23,159 bases of DNA from Clostridiales bacterium UBA735 (GTDB taxonomy: Bacteria > Bacillota > Clostridia > Oscillospirales > Oscillospiraceae), in contig DBLB01000128.1 of assembly GCA_002298695.1 (NCBI GenBank), forward strand, positions 1 to 23,159. The letters are read 5' to 3'. A model generated the notes under the pieces. It searched no databases and was not told where the DNA came from. It saw nothing but the letters and a program-made list of their open reading frames with translations. Position 1 is the stretch's first letter, and every line of letters starts with the position of its first letter. Positions 1 to 7,120 of the stretch are shown here, piece by piece. Made by a program: the position numbers and the translations under genes.

Positions 1-14
1 CTTTACACAAGGGA

Positions 15-71
15 GCCTTTGCCCGCTTCGGCGGGGTTAGGGCCGATGGGGCATCGGCCAAAGGCATTTTT
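15..71 (+). other. Predicted three-way-junction RNA fold with T-run, upstream of rbfA
   Basis: Seen directly: GCCTTT at 15-20 can pair with AAAGGC at 60-65. This closing stem encloses a CCCGC-TTCG-GCGGG hairpin (22-35) and a GGCCGATG-GGG-CATCGGCC hairpin (41-59), with few unpaired junction bases. A run of five T follows at 67-71. It lies just before the rbfA ribosome binding site. It could be a leaky terminator, an RNA processing site or a leader element. The upstream gene is outside the window. Confidence 0.4.
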
Positions 72-90
72 CATAAAAAGGAGGCTATTT

Positions 91-465
91 ATGGCATCCA
101 ACAGAATTGGGCGCATCAATGAGGAGATCCAGCGGGAGCTGGCCGAGCTGATCCGGAATCTGAAGGATCCGCGCGTGCAGACCATGATCTCCATCACCCG
201 CGTGGATACCACGCCGGATCTGCGCTATTCCAAAATTTACGTCAGCGTGCTCGAAGAGGCGCGGCAGAAGGAGGCCGTCAAGGGCTTAAAGTCCGCAGGC
301 GGCTGGCTGCGGCGCGAGCTTGGGGCAAGATTGCAGCTCCGCTATACGCCGGAGCTGGTCTTCGAGCTGGACGATTCGCTGAAATATGGCGCGCACATGT
401 TTGATCTGCTGACGAAATTGCAGGAGCAGGAACAGCGCGCGGAGGACGGCCATGACGAGGGCTGA
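91..465 (+). CDS. rbfA: Ribosome-binding factor A
   Basis: RbfA binds the 30S subunit during late 16S rRNA maturation, at the 5' helix 1 region, and acts in the cytoplasm. The 124-residue product is the normal length for the family. It carries the typical N-terminal pattern (NRIGRINEEIQRELAELI), the KDPR segment, and the YSKIYVSVL beta strand of the KH-like fold, followed by R-(K)LR-type and PEL-F-DDS segments. The start at 91 was chosen because AAAAGGAGG lies 7 bases upstream; a longer in-frame extension from position 19 has no such site. The next gene overlaps its end by 14 bases. The order rbfA, DHH phosphoesterase, truB, ribF is the classic Firmicute arrangement downstream of infB, which would lie just left of the window. 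Confidence 0.95.
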   Translation: MASNRIGRINEEIQRELAELIRNLKDPRVQTMISITRVDTTPDLRYSKIYVSVLEEARQKEAVKGLKSAGGWLRRELGARLQLRYTPELVFELDDSLKYGAHMFDLLTKLQEQEQRAEDGHDEG

Positions 466-1399
466 GACCGCCGCGTTTCTGCGCGAACATGACCATTATT
501 GCATCCTGACACACCGCCGCCCGGACGGCGATACGATCGGCAGCAGCGCCGCGCTCTGCCTTGCGCTGCGCGCGTTGGGCAAAACGGCGTGGCTGCTGCG
601 CAATCCGCAGTTCACGCCGCGCTTTGACGCGGTGCTGGAGGGGTTGGTGTGCGAGGACGTGCCGGACGGGGCGACGATCGTCTCGGTCGATGTGGCTGCG
701 CCGGATCTGCTGCCCATCGGGCGGGAAGAACTGGCGGAGCAAGTGCAGCTCGTCATCGACCACCACGCGCGCAGCAGCGTCCCGGCGGAGCGGCGCCTCG
801 TGGAGGCAGAGCGCGCGGCCTGCGGCGAGATTATCTTCGGCTTGCTGGAACTGCTCGGCGTTTCGCCGGATGCGCGGATGGCGGAGGCGATCTACATTGC
901 GATCTCCACGGACACGGGCTGCTTCCAGTATTCGAACACGACGGCGGATACGCTTCGTATCGCGGCGGCCTGCAAGGACGCGGGCGCAGACACCTATGCC
1001 GTAAATCAGGTCTTTTTCGGCACGAAGAGCTTTGCAAGATTGAAGCTCGAAGCACGTATGACTGAGAGCACGGAGTTTTATGCGAACGGGAAGGTCGCAC
1101 TGGTGGAGCTGCCGCAGGCGTGGCTGGATGAGCTGGGCGCGAGCGAGGACGATGTGGACTCGATCGCGGGCTTTGCGCGCGCGATCGAGGGCGTTGAACT
1201 CGGTATCACGGTGCGCGACGTCGAAGACGGGAACGGGAAGCTCTCGCTGCGGACGAGCGGAAAATACGACGCCTGCAAGCTCTGCCAGGAGCTTGGCGGC
1301 GGCGGACATGCGGCAGCCGCCGGGGCGACCGTGCCGGGGGGCATTGCGGGCGCGAAGCGAGCCATTTTGGACGTGCTGCGCCGGAAAGGAATCCTCTGA
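452..1399 (+). CDS. nrnA: DHH/DHHA1 phosphoesterase, NrnA-like (nanoRNase / pAp phosphatase)
   Basis: Members of this DHH subfamily degrade short oligoribonucleotides and dephosphorylate pAp, using Mn2+, in the cytoplasm. The 315 residues include motif I at 21-27 (H21, D25, D27 in THRRPDGD), an aspartate at about 80 in VSVDVA, and the DHH triad at 103-105 (VIDHH). The C-terminal DHHA1 substrate-binding signature GGGGHAAAAG is near residues 289-298. All expected metal ligands are present, so the protein looks active. The start at 452 has GGAGG about 7 bases upstream, and the gene overlaps rbfA by 14 bases, implying translational coupling. The NrnA assignment rests on family and gene order. The exact substrate preference (nanoRNA, pAp or cyclic-dinucleotide products) cannot be read from sequence. 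Confidence 0.9.
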   Translation: MTRAETAAFLREHDHYCILTHRRPDGDTIGSSAALCLALRALGKTAWLLRNPQFTPRFDAVLEGLVCEDVPDGATIVSVDVAAPDLLPIGREELAEQVQLVIDHHARSSVPAERRLVEAERAACGEIIFGLLELLGVSPDARMAEAIYIAISTDTGCFQYSNTTADTLRIAAACKDAGADTYAVNQVFFGTKSFARLKLEARMTESTEFYANGKVALVELPQAWLDELGASEDDVDSIAGFARAIEGVELGITVRDVEDGNGKLSLRTSGKYDACKLCQELGGGGHAAAAGATVPGGIAGAKRAILDVLRRKGIL

Positions 1400-1402
1400 G
1401 CG

Positions 1403-2278
1403 ATGGCAAACGGCATTTTGATCGTGGACAAGCCTGCGGGCTGGACGAGCCAGGACGTGGCGGCGAAGCTGCGCGGCGTGTTCCATGAGCGGCGCATCGG
1501 CCACAGCGGCACGCTCGACCCGATGGCGACCGGTGTGCTCGTTTTGTTTGTGGGACGAGCGACACGGGCCGTCGAGTTTGCGGAGAGTGACAGCAAGGAA
1601 TATCTGGCCGGGCTGCGCCTCGGTCTTGTGACGAATACGCAGGACACGAGCGGCGAAACGCTCGGGACCCATCCGGTCTCGGTCACGCGCGAGGAATTGG
1701 ACGCGGCATTGGAGGGCTTCCGTGGCGAGATCGCGCAGATCCCGCCGATGTATTCCGCCATCAAGATCGGCGGGAAAAAGCTCTACGAGCTGGCACGGAA
1801 GGGCCAGGAGGTGGAGCGGAAGCCGCGGAATATCACGATATTTGACCTTGCAGTGGAGGGCGGATGCGGTTCTGACTGGGATCTGCGCGTCCACTGCTCG
1901 AAGGGGACGTATGTCCGGACGCTCTGCCACGACATCGGGCAGAGACTTGGCTGCGGGGGCTGCATGTCCTCTCTTCGGCGCACGCGGGCCGGGCGGTTCA
2001 CGCTGGAGCAGGCCGTCACGATGGAGCAGATCCTGGAATTTGTGCAGGAACACGACCCGTCGGAGCTGCTGATGCCGGTGGACGCGCTGTTCGCGCAGCA
2101 TCCGGCGCTGATCGTGACGCTGGGACAGACAGAGAAGCTGAAGCATGGGGCCGCCGTCCGCGACTGGCATTTTGCGGACGGAACGTACCGCGTGTACAGC
2201 GAGACAGGAGAATTTTTGCTGCTTGGCACGGTCAAACGGCAGATTTTGACCACGGTCAAGAGCTTTTTTGAGGTATGA
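1403..2278 (+). CDS. truB: tRNA pseudouridine(55) synthase
   Basis: TruB isomerises U55 to pseudouridine in the T-loop of tRNAs. The 291 residues start with the family hallmark GILIVDKPAGWTS (residues 4-16). The catalytic aspartate is D39 in GHSGTLDPMATG, where most homologues have GHTGTLDP. Further conserved blocks are PPMYSAIKIGGKKLYELAR and the CSKGTYVRTLCHDIG segment. Length is normal for a bacterial TruB with a C-terminal extension. The ATG at 1403 is 4 bases after the previous stop, with AAAGGA at 1385-1390. The stop overlaps the ribF start as ATGA. Confidence 0.96.
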   Translation: MANGILIVDKPAGWTSQDVAAKLRGVFHERRIGHSGTLDPMATGVLVLFVGRATRAVEFAESDSKEYLAGLRLGLVTNTQDTSGETLGTHPVSVTREELDAALEGFRGEIAQIPPMYSAIKIGGKKLYELARKGQEVERKPRNITIFDLAVEGGCGSDWDLRVHCSKGTYVRTLCHDIGQRLGCGGCMSSLRRTRAGRFTLEQAVTMEQILEFVQEHDPSELLMPVDALFAQHPALIVTLGQTEKLKHGAAVRDWHFADGTYRVYSETGEFLLLGTVKRQILTTVKSFFEV

Positions 2279-3210
2279 AGGAAACGGGAACGCGCGTGAT
2301 CGCGCTTGGATTTTTTGACGGCGTCCACATCGGGCACGGCGCGCTGCTGCACCGGACGCGCGAGCGGGCGACGCAGCTGGGACTGCGCGCGGCGGCGATG
2401 AGCTTTGACAGCCACCCGAACGCGCTCGTATTCGGCGAGGCGGTGCGGCTGATCAATACGATGGACGACCGGGCACGGCTGATGCGGCGGCTGTACGGCA
2501 TCGACGACGTCATTTTCGCCCATTTTGACCGGGCGATGATGGAAATGCCGTGGGAGGAGTTCCTCGGCGACTTCCTTGTGCGGGAGAACGGCGCGGTGCA
2601 TCTCGTCTGCGGGCACGATTTCCGGTTTGGCTACCGCGGCGAGGGCGACGCGGAGAAGCTGCGCACGTATTGTGCGGCGCACGGGCTTGGCTGCGACGTG
2701 ATTCCGCCGGTCACGATCGACGGGCGGACGGTCAGCTCGACATATATCCGGGCGCTGATCGCTGAGGGGCGCATGGAGGAGGCGGAACGCTTCCTTGGGC
2801 ATGCGCACCTGCTGTCCGGGCCAGTGCGGCACGGATATGGCCGCGGCGGGAAGATCGACATGCCGACGGCCAATCTGGCGTTTCCGGCGGGCGTGCTGGT
2901 TCCGGCCTATGGCGTTTATGCTGCGGAGGCGGAGGTGAACGGGACACGGTTTGCGGCTATTGTGAACGTCGGAATCCATCCGACGGTCGGGGCGCTGGAC
3001 GCGCCGGTGCTGGAGGCGTGGATCCAGGGAGACTGCGGCGACCTCTACGGAAAGGAAATGACGGTGTTTTTGTACCATCAGATCCGCGGGGAACGGAAAT
3101 TTCCGTCCATGGAGGCGCTCAAGGAGCAGGTCCTGCGCGACACGGAGGAAGCAATGGACTATTTGCGGACGAGAGGGGAGGGCGTATGCCGAAACTGCTG
3201 CACGAACTGA
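2275..3210 (+). CDS. ribF: Bifunctional riboflavin kinase / FAD synthetase
   Basis: The enzyme phosphorylates riboflavin to FMN and adenylylates FMN to FAD. The 311 residues begin with the nucleotidyltransferase motif GFFDGVHIGH at 12-21. The HDFRFGYRGEGD segment and SSTYIRALIAEG complete the FAD synthetase half. The riboflavin kinase half begins near residue 180, with GRGGKIDMPTANL and later NVGIHPTVG. Length is standard. The start overlaps the truB stop by 4 bases (ATGA) and has GAGGT just upstream, indicating coupled translation. No FMN riboswitch is visible before the gene, as expected for an internal operon position. Confidence 0.96.
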   Translation: MKETGTRVIALGFFDGVHIGHGALLHRTRERATQLGLRAAAMSFDSHPNALVFGEAVRLINTMDDRARLMRRLYGIDDVIFAHFDRAMMEMPWEEFLGDFLVRENGAVHLVCGHDFRFGYRGEGDAEKLRTYCAAHGLGCDVIPPVTIDGRTVSSTYIRALIAEGRMEEAERFLGHAHLLSGPVRHGYGRGGKIDMPTANLAFPAGVLVPAYGVYAAEAEVNGTRFAAIVNVGIHPTVGALDAPVLEAWIQGDCGDLYGKEMTVFLYHQIRGERKFPSMEALKEQVLRDTEEAMDYLRTRGEGVCRNCCTN

Positions 3211-3533
3211 AGGAAGCTGCGCGAGAGGCGCTCTGTGAGCGCGATCTGCTGCGCGAAAGCCGGCACGAAAAAGCGGAGCATGTGGTACTGCTGATCCGGA
3301 ATGCGGCGGCGGGTGCGGCGTTTTTGCTGTTTATCGCTTCGCTGCTGCATGCGCCTGCGGAGGCGCTGCTCAAGGGGATCGCATATTTCTTTGGTGCGGC
3401 GGCGTATTTCTGCGAAATCGCGCTGCTGACAGACTGCTTTACGGTCAGCGTGCCGCACCGGGAGCTGTTTATGGCTGCCTGTTTCGGGCCGCTCTATATT
3501 CTGCTGGGACTGAGCTATCTGCTTGGACATTAA
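3186..3533 (+). CDS. Small three-helix membrane protein, function unknown
   Basis: This 115-residue protein is not recognised. The first 35 residues are charged and likely cytoplasmic (LLHELKEAAREALCERD, then an RESRHEKAEH stretch). Three hydrophobic segments follow at about residues 35-58, 61-82 and 92-113, ending LLGLSYLLGH. The start at 3186 is preceded by GAGGGGAGGG, which is a strong ribosome binding site. The gene begins 25 bases inside the end of ribF in another frame, so it is the last member of the rbfA-ribF operon. The terminator starts 4 bases after its stop. Good coding structure and the tight overlap support a real gene; no function is claimed. Confidence 0.8.
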   Translation: MPKLLHELKEAAREALCERDLLRESRHEKAEHVVLLIRNAAAGAAFLLFIASLLHAPAEALLKGIAYFFGAAAYFCEIALLTDCFTVSVPHRELFMAACFGPLYILLGLSYLLGH

Positions 3534-3537
3534 AATT

Positions 3538-3567
3538 GCCGCATTCCGGGAGGAATGCGGCTTTTTT
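3538..3567 (+). terminator. Intrinsic terminator after the rbfA-ribF operon
   Basis: A perfect 10-bp stem GCCGCATTCC / GGAATGCGGC with a GGGA loop is followed immediately by six T. It lies 4 bases after the last operon gene. On the opposite strand the hairpin is followed by AATTTTAA, so it may also weakly stop transcription coming from trpZ. Confidence 0.95.
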
Positions 3568-3620
3568 GCGCGGCAAAGGATGGAAGGACGGGAGACGGGG
3601 TGTCGTCCCTGCGGGGTGTG

Positions 3621-3680
3621 CGGATTCGCCGGGGAATTTGCGAGGGATCGGTGCAGTCTGCCGGGCGGACGAGGTTTTCG
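3621..3680 (+). repeat. Degenerate intergenic repeat, copy A
   Basis: The segment starting CGGATTCGCCGGGG and ending GCCGGGCGGAC matches 8970-9018 at about 38 of 50 aligned positions by eye, including 14- and 11-base identical ends. Both copies sit in gaps between convergent genes. It is probably a non-coding interspersed repeat; unlike copy B, this copy has lost the clean hairpin arm. Confidence 0.5.
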
Positions 3681-3701
3681 GGGCTGTGTGGGCGGCGGAT
3701 C

Positions 3702-4487
3702 TCAGGTGAGCAGCATGCGGTCGTTGGTGAGCTCCTCGCCGGCGGCTTTTTTGAATTCCAGCAGGAGCTTTTCCACGGTGAGGCCGTCGCGCTGTGCGCC
3801 GGCGGCGTCGTGGATGATGCGGCCGCGGTCCATCATGATCGTGCGGTTGCCGAGCTCGAGCGCAGAGGCCATGTTGTGCGTGATCATGAGGCAGGTGAGG
3901 TGCTCGTCGCGGACGATCTTCTTTGTGAGTGTCAGCACCTTTTCCGCGGTACCGGGGTCGAGCGCCGCCGTATGCTCGTCGAGCAGGAGGAGCTTCGGCG
4001 GGTTGATCGTGGCCATGAGCAGCGTGAGCGCCTGCCGCTGGCCGCCGGAGAGCAGGCCGACCGGCTGCTTCATCCGGTCCTCGAGGCCCATGCCGAGCAT
4101 CGCCACGCGGTCGCGCAGCATGCGCTTCTCGCTTTTGGAGATGCGGCTGAGCCAGCCGCCGTGTCCGGCGGCGAGCGCCAGGTTTTCTTCAATGCTCATG
4201 CCCGGCGCGCTGCCGCGCATGGGATCCTGGAAGAGGTGGCCGATGACGCGCGAGCGACGGTGCTGCGGCTGCATCGTGATGTTTTCTCCATCGAGGAAAA
4301 TGCTGCCGGAATCGGTGAGGAACGTGCCGCAGATCGCGCCGAAGAGCGTCGATTTACCTGCGCCGTTCGCGCCGATGATGGAGATGAAATCGCCGTCTGC
4401 CACGGTGAGCGACAGATCGTCGAGCGCTTTTTTCGCGTCCTCCGTGCCGGGGTTGAACGTTTTGGAGACGTGTTTGAGTTCCAGCAT
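3702..4487 (-). CDS. trpZ: Tryptophan-type ABC transporter ATP-binding protein
   Basis: This is the cytoplasmic ATPase that powers the importer formed with trpX and trpY. The 261 residues carry Walker A GANGAGKST at 39-47, the Q-loop near 87 (LFQDP), the signature LSGGQ at 146-150, Walker B LLLLDE at 166-171 and an H-loop in MITHNM near 203. All catalytic residues are present. The start at 4487 was chosen because GGAAGGAGG lies about 9 bases upstream and only one base separates it from the trpY stop; an upstream in-frame extension runs into trpY. The Trp assignment comes from the T-box specifier and the TrpX-type binding protein, not from the ATPase itself. Confidence 0.9.
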   Translation of the reverse strand: MLELKHVSKTFNPGTEDAKKALDDLSLTVADGDFISIIGANGAGKSTLFGAICGTFLTDSGSIFLDGENITMQPQHRRSRVIGHLFQDPMRGSAPGMSIEENLALAAGHGGWLSRISKSEKRMLRDRVAMLGMGLEDRMKQPVGLLSGGQRQALTLLMATINPPKLLLLDEHTAALDPGTAEKVLTLTKKIVRDEHLTCLMITHNMASALELGNRTIMMDRGRIIHDAAGAQRDGLTVEKLLLEFKKAAGEELTNDRMLLT

Positions 4488-4488
4488 T

Positions 4489-5415
4489 TCAGCGTACCTC
4501 CTTCCGCATCTGCATCTGCCGCCGGAGCACCGGGAGCTGCCCCTTGAGATAGGGGCCGGCAATGGCAAGGATGACGATGATGGACGAGACGAGCTTGAGC
4601 ATCGACGCCGGCATATCGAAGCGCAGCGCAATGGTATACACCAGCCGGAACACGAACGCACCCAGCACCGCACCGATGGCGCGCAGGGTGACGTTTTTCT
4701 TGCCGAAGAACGCGCCGCCGATCAGCAGCGACGCCAGCGCGATCGTCACCATGCCGGAGCCGATATCGATGTTGACCGACTTCTGTGCCTGCGCGAGCAG
4801 GCAGCCGGACAGGGCCGTGAACGCGTTTGCCACGCAGAGGCCGACAGTTGTCGTGAAGATCGGGTTGATGGAACTGGACTTGACCATATCGGGGTTGTTG
4901 CCGGTGGCGCGGATGGCGAGGCCGAGCTTCGTCCGCAGGAACAGCGACAGGAACGCGATCACGAGCGCGACCGCGATGAAGCTGACGGCCAGCTTCTGCT
5001 GCCCGGCGAGGACGGTACCCTCCAGCAGGGCCTGCATCTTCGTGAAGACGGTATCTGCCTTGTTCATATTAAGAAGCGAGGTATTGCCCATGACTGCGAT
5101 GTTGATGGAATAGAGCGCTGTGTTGACGATGATGCCGGCCAGCAGGCTGTTGATGCCCATCCGCGTCTGCAGGAATGCCGTGACGAAGCCGGAGACCATT
5201 CCGGCCAGCATTGCCGCCGGAATGGACAGGAACGGATGGCCCGCGAGGGCGACGACCGCGCCGACCGACGCGCCGAGCGTGAAGCAGCCGTCGGTGGACA
5301 GGTCGCAGACGTTCAGCATCGTATAGCTCAGAAACAGCGCGAGGACCGTCAGCGAGCTCATCAGGCCCAGCTCCAGCGCCGTCTGCACGAGCGAGAGAAT
5401 CATTGCAAGTGACAT
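4489..5415 (-). CDS. trpY: ABC transporter permease, LivH-like fold, tryptophan-type
   Basis: This inner-membrane permease has 308 residues and belongs to the branched-chain-amino-acid-type permease superfamily. It has about eight to nine hydrophobic helices. The family pattern is visible: a first helix pair, then LNVCDLSTDGCFTLGASVGA near residues 35-54, then QTRMGINSLLAGIIVNTALYS. The AIRATGNNPDMVK loop is the coupling region that contacts the ATPase. AAAGGGGA precedes the start at 5415. The gene lies about 70 bases downstream of trpX and 1 base before trpZ. Together the three genes match the TrpXYZ-like importer arrangement. Confidence 0.88.
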   Translation of the reverse strand: MSLAMILSLVQTALELGLMSSLTVLALFLSYTMLNVCDLSTDGCFTLGASVGAVVALAGHPFLSIPAAMLAGMVSGFVTAFLQTRMGINSLLAGIIVNTALYSINIAVMGNTSLLNMNKADTVFTKMQALLEGTVLAGQQKLAVSFIAVALVIAFLSLFLRTKLGLAIRATGNNPDMVKSSSINPIFTTTVGLCVANAFTALSGCLLAQAQKSVNIDIGSGMVTIALASLLIGGAFFGKKNVTLRAIGAVLGAFVFRLVYTIALRFDMPASMLKLVSSIIVILAIAGPYLKGQLPVLRRQMQMRKEVR

Positions 5416-5484
5416 AGGGTTCCCCTTTCTTCCTCTGCGCAGCCCCGCGTCCGACGGGCGCGGGGCTGCATCTCATTTCCTCGT

Positions 5485-6612
5485 TTATTCGAAGGATTCT
5501 GCGGTCTGGATCGGCTGCACCTTCGTGCAGTACGGGGCGAAGGTCTCAGCGATCTGGTCGTAGTCGAGGCCGAGGGCCGCGCAGGTCTCGGTGTTGACGG
5601 TGGCCGTGCCGTTGTCGAACGTCATGACGGGCATTTCAGCGGGGTTCTTGCCGTTCAGCAGAATGTCGGCGACCATGTTGGCCGTTTCGACGCCAAGGTT
5701 CGCGTAGTCGACGCCGTAGCCGAGGAATGCGCCGTTCAGAGCGAAGGAGTCTGCGCCGGTGTACTGCGGGATGCCCGCCTCGGCGAACAGCTCGTAGATG
5801 GAGAGCTCGGCGGTCATGACGGTGTTGTCGGTCGGGGTGAAGATGGCGTCGACACCGTCGGCCACAGCGGCCTGGGCCGCGAGGATGACCTCGTCGACGG
5901 AGGTGCCGGTATATTCCTTATAGGAGACGCCCTTTTCGTCGAGGTACGCCTTTGCGTCGGCGATCGGGGTCGCGGAGGAGTCCTGGCCGACATTGTAGAG
6001 CAGGCCGATGTTGGAAGCGTCGGGATCCGCAGCGAAGATGAGGTTCAGGACCGCACTGGTATCAAGCGCGTCGGACGTGCCGGTGATATTGGCGCCGGGT
6101 GCTTCAAGCGAGGCGACCAGGCCGCAGGAGATCGGATCGGAGACGGCGGAGAAGACGACAGGGATATCGGTGCCCTCGGTCTCGGCCTGCATGGAGATGG
6201 CGACCGGGGTGGCCACGCCGATCATCAGGTCGACGCCGTCGGCTTTGAAGTTCGAGATGATCTGGGCAAGGACGTTCGCGTCGGCGTTGCAGTTGTCGTA
6301 TGCGACTTCGAACGTCACGCCGTTCTGCTCGCCGATGGAGGCAAGCTGCGTCTGGATGTTGTCCACGATCTGGTTCAGGGATGCGTCGTCGACGTAGTTG
6401 CACAGGCCGATCTTGAAGACCTTGCCGGAATCGGTGTCCTCGGCGGCGTCGGCAGCGTCGGTGGTGTCAGCGGGTTCTGCGGTATCGGCAGGTTCTGTGG
6501 TGTTCGCAGTGGTATCGGCGGCGGAGTCTGCAGCGTCCGTGGTCTTGGAAGCGCAGGCGGCGAATGTGAGCAGCATCATGGCCGCGAGGATGAGAGCGAT
6601 GATCTTTTTCAT
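5485..6612 (-). CDS. trpX: Tryptophan-type ABC transporter substrate-binding lipoprotein
   Basis: This 375-residue lipoprotein belongs to the ABC_sub_bind family (PF04392-type). The signal peptide has a lipobox, FAAC, with the lipidated C20. A linker rich in A, D, T and E follows (to about residue 65), then the mature domain starting KIGLCNYVDDASLNQIVD. Recognisable blocks are IISNFKADGVDLMIGVATP, IPVVFSAVSDP and GVDAIFTPTDNTVM. The start at 6612 has AGAAAGGA upstream; a longer in-frame start 20 codons earlier lacks a signal peptide at its N terminus. The substrate is inferred to be tryptophan from the TGG specifier in the leader. The binding protein alone cannot exclude another aromatic compound. 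Confidence 0.88.
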   Translation of the reverse strand: MKKIIALILAAMMLLTFAACASKTTDAADSAADTTANTTEPADTAEPADTTDAADAAEDTDSGKVFKIGLCNYVDDASLNQIVDNIQTQLASIGEQNGVTFEVAYDNCNADANVLAQIISNFKADGVDLMIGVATPVAISMQAETEGTDIPVVFSAVSDPISCGLVASLEAPGANITGTSDALDTSAVLNLIFAADPDASNIGLLYNVGQDSSATPIADAKAYLDEKGVSYKEYTGTSVDEVILAAQAAVADGVDAIFTPTDNTVMTAELSIYELFAEAGIPQYTGADSFALNGAFLGYGVDYANLGVETANMVADILLNGKNPAEMPVMTFDNGTATVNTETCAALGLDYDQIAETFAPYCTKVQPIQTAESFE

Positions 6613-6655
6613 AATAAATGTCCTTTCTGTGATGAAGTCAAATTGGTGTTTTGGG

Positions 6656-6706
6656 TTATCGGGTCTCTTCACAGCAGGGACGCCATCGCTTTGTAAATAA
6701 TTTCAT
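6656..6706 (-). CDS. Putative 16-residue leader peptide with a Trp codon, upstream of trpX
   Basis: This frame is too short for routine gene calling. It reads MKLFTKRWRPCCEETR and then TAA. Its ribosome binding site AAGGAGGA (6720-6713) is near perfect, with 7 bases between AGGAGG and the ATG. It lies after the T-box terminator, so it is transcribed only on read-through, and it ends 43 bases before trpX. The single Trp codon (residue 8) in a Trp-regulated leader suggests a second, translational layer of control, for example ribosome stalling or coupling. The alternative is that it is a chance reading frame. No competing hairpins between it and trpX are obvious by eye. Confidence 0.5.
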   Translation of the reverse strand: MKLFTKRWRPCCEETR

Positions 6707-6720
6707 AAGAATTCCTCCTT

Positions 6721-6765
6721 GGAAAAACAAAAAATCCTGTCTCAGCATTTCTGCTGGGACAGGAT
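6721..6765 (-). terminator. T-box conditional terminator
   Basis: The stem pairs 6765-6752 with 6747-6734, 14 positions with one mismatch and a four-base loop. On the minus strand it is followed by TTTTTTGTTTTT. It lies 13 bases after the T-box bulge sequence, so tRNA-stabilised antiterminator pairing would compete with it. Confidence 0.93.
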
Positions 6766-7007
6766 GTAAATACTTCCTGCGGTGCCACCCGGCTTGACGC
6801 TTGCGCGCCCTCTTTTCGCATACCATCATATGCTGGCCTTTGGTCACGGAGCGCCCATCTCCGTCTCGCATACTCGGCGTCTGCCTTTCCGCTCGCCCTC
6901 GGAAGCCCATTCACCACAACTGCCCCTGCCGCACTCGCACCACCGGCGGCTCTCTGGATGGAAACATATTTGTGATTACTCACTCTTCCTCAACGGTTTG
7001 TTTGATT
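6721..7007 (-). promoter_or_regulatory. T-box leader with Trp (TGG) specifier
   Basis: The leader senses uncharged tRNA. Stem I begins GAGGAAG and contains the loop-E strands AGTA and GAA. The GAA is followed directly by the specifier TGG (6909-6907), then GCTTCC, which pairs with GGAAG. ATCACAA pairs with TTGTGGT above the specifier loop, and the AGAGAG bulge motif is present. The T-box GGTGGCACCGC lies at 6789-6779. Its TGGC complements a GCCA acceptor end, which fits the G discriminator of bacterial tRNA-Trp. The terminator comes next. Every diagnostic element is present, so a Trp-responsive antitermination switch for trpXYZ is well supported. Confidence 0.93.
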
Positions 7008-7013
7008 GCCCGT

Positions 7014-7042
7014 ATTTAAGCACATTTTTCCGCCGTTGTCAA
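7014..7042 (-). promoter_or_regulatory. Promoter of the T-box/trpXYZ operon
   Basis: A consensus TTGACA -35 box (7042-7037) and a TTAAAT -10 box (7019-7014) are separated by 17 bases. Transcription should start near 7007, just before T-box stem I. It faces away from the aldolase promoter 28 bases further right. Confidence 0.85.
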
Positions 7043-7070
7043 GAGGAAATTTTTTATTGCGCGAAAAAAA

Positions 7071-7099
7071 TTGACACCGGAAGGAAAATATGGTCTAAT
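7071..7099 (+). promoter_or_regulatory. Promoter of the class II aldolase gene
   Basis: A TTGACA -35 box (7071-7076), 17-base spacer and TCTAAT -10 box (7094-7099) lie 22 bases before the GTG start. The two divergent -35 boxes are only 28 bases apart, so the promoters may interfere with or share regulators. Confidence 0.8.
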
Positions 7100-7120
7100 G
7101 CAGGGGAGGGGGGATACTCT

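Noticed and set aside
278..2170. 630-codon minus-strand reading frame opposite nrnA and truB
   Set aside because: It is the shadow of two well-recognised genes in GC-rich DNA. The translation is Arg/His/Ala-rich with no domain pattern and no ribosome binding site.
3523..5412. 629-codon plus-strand reading frame opposite trpZ and trpY
   Set aside because: It is antisense to clear ABC transporter genes, with Ser/Arg-rich low-complexity translation. It also begins in the terminator.
6782..7120. N-terminal extension of the aldolase frame through the T-box region
   Set aside because: The frame is open only by chance. The true start at 7121 has a strong ribosome binding site and its own promoter inside the supposed extension.
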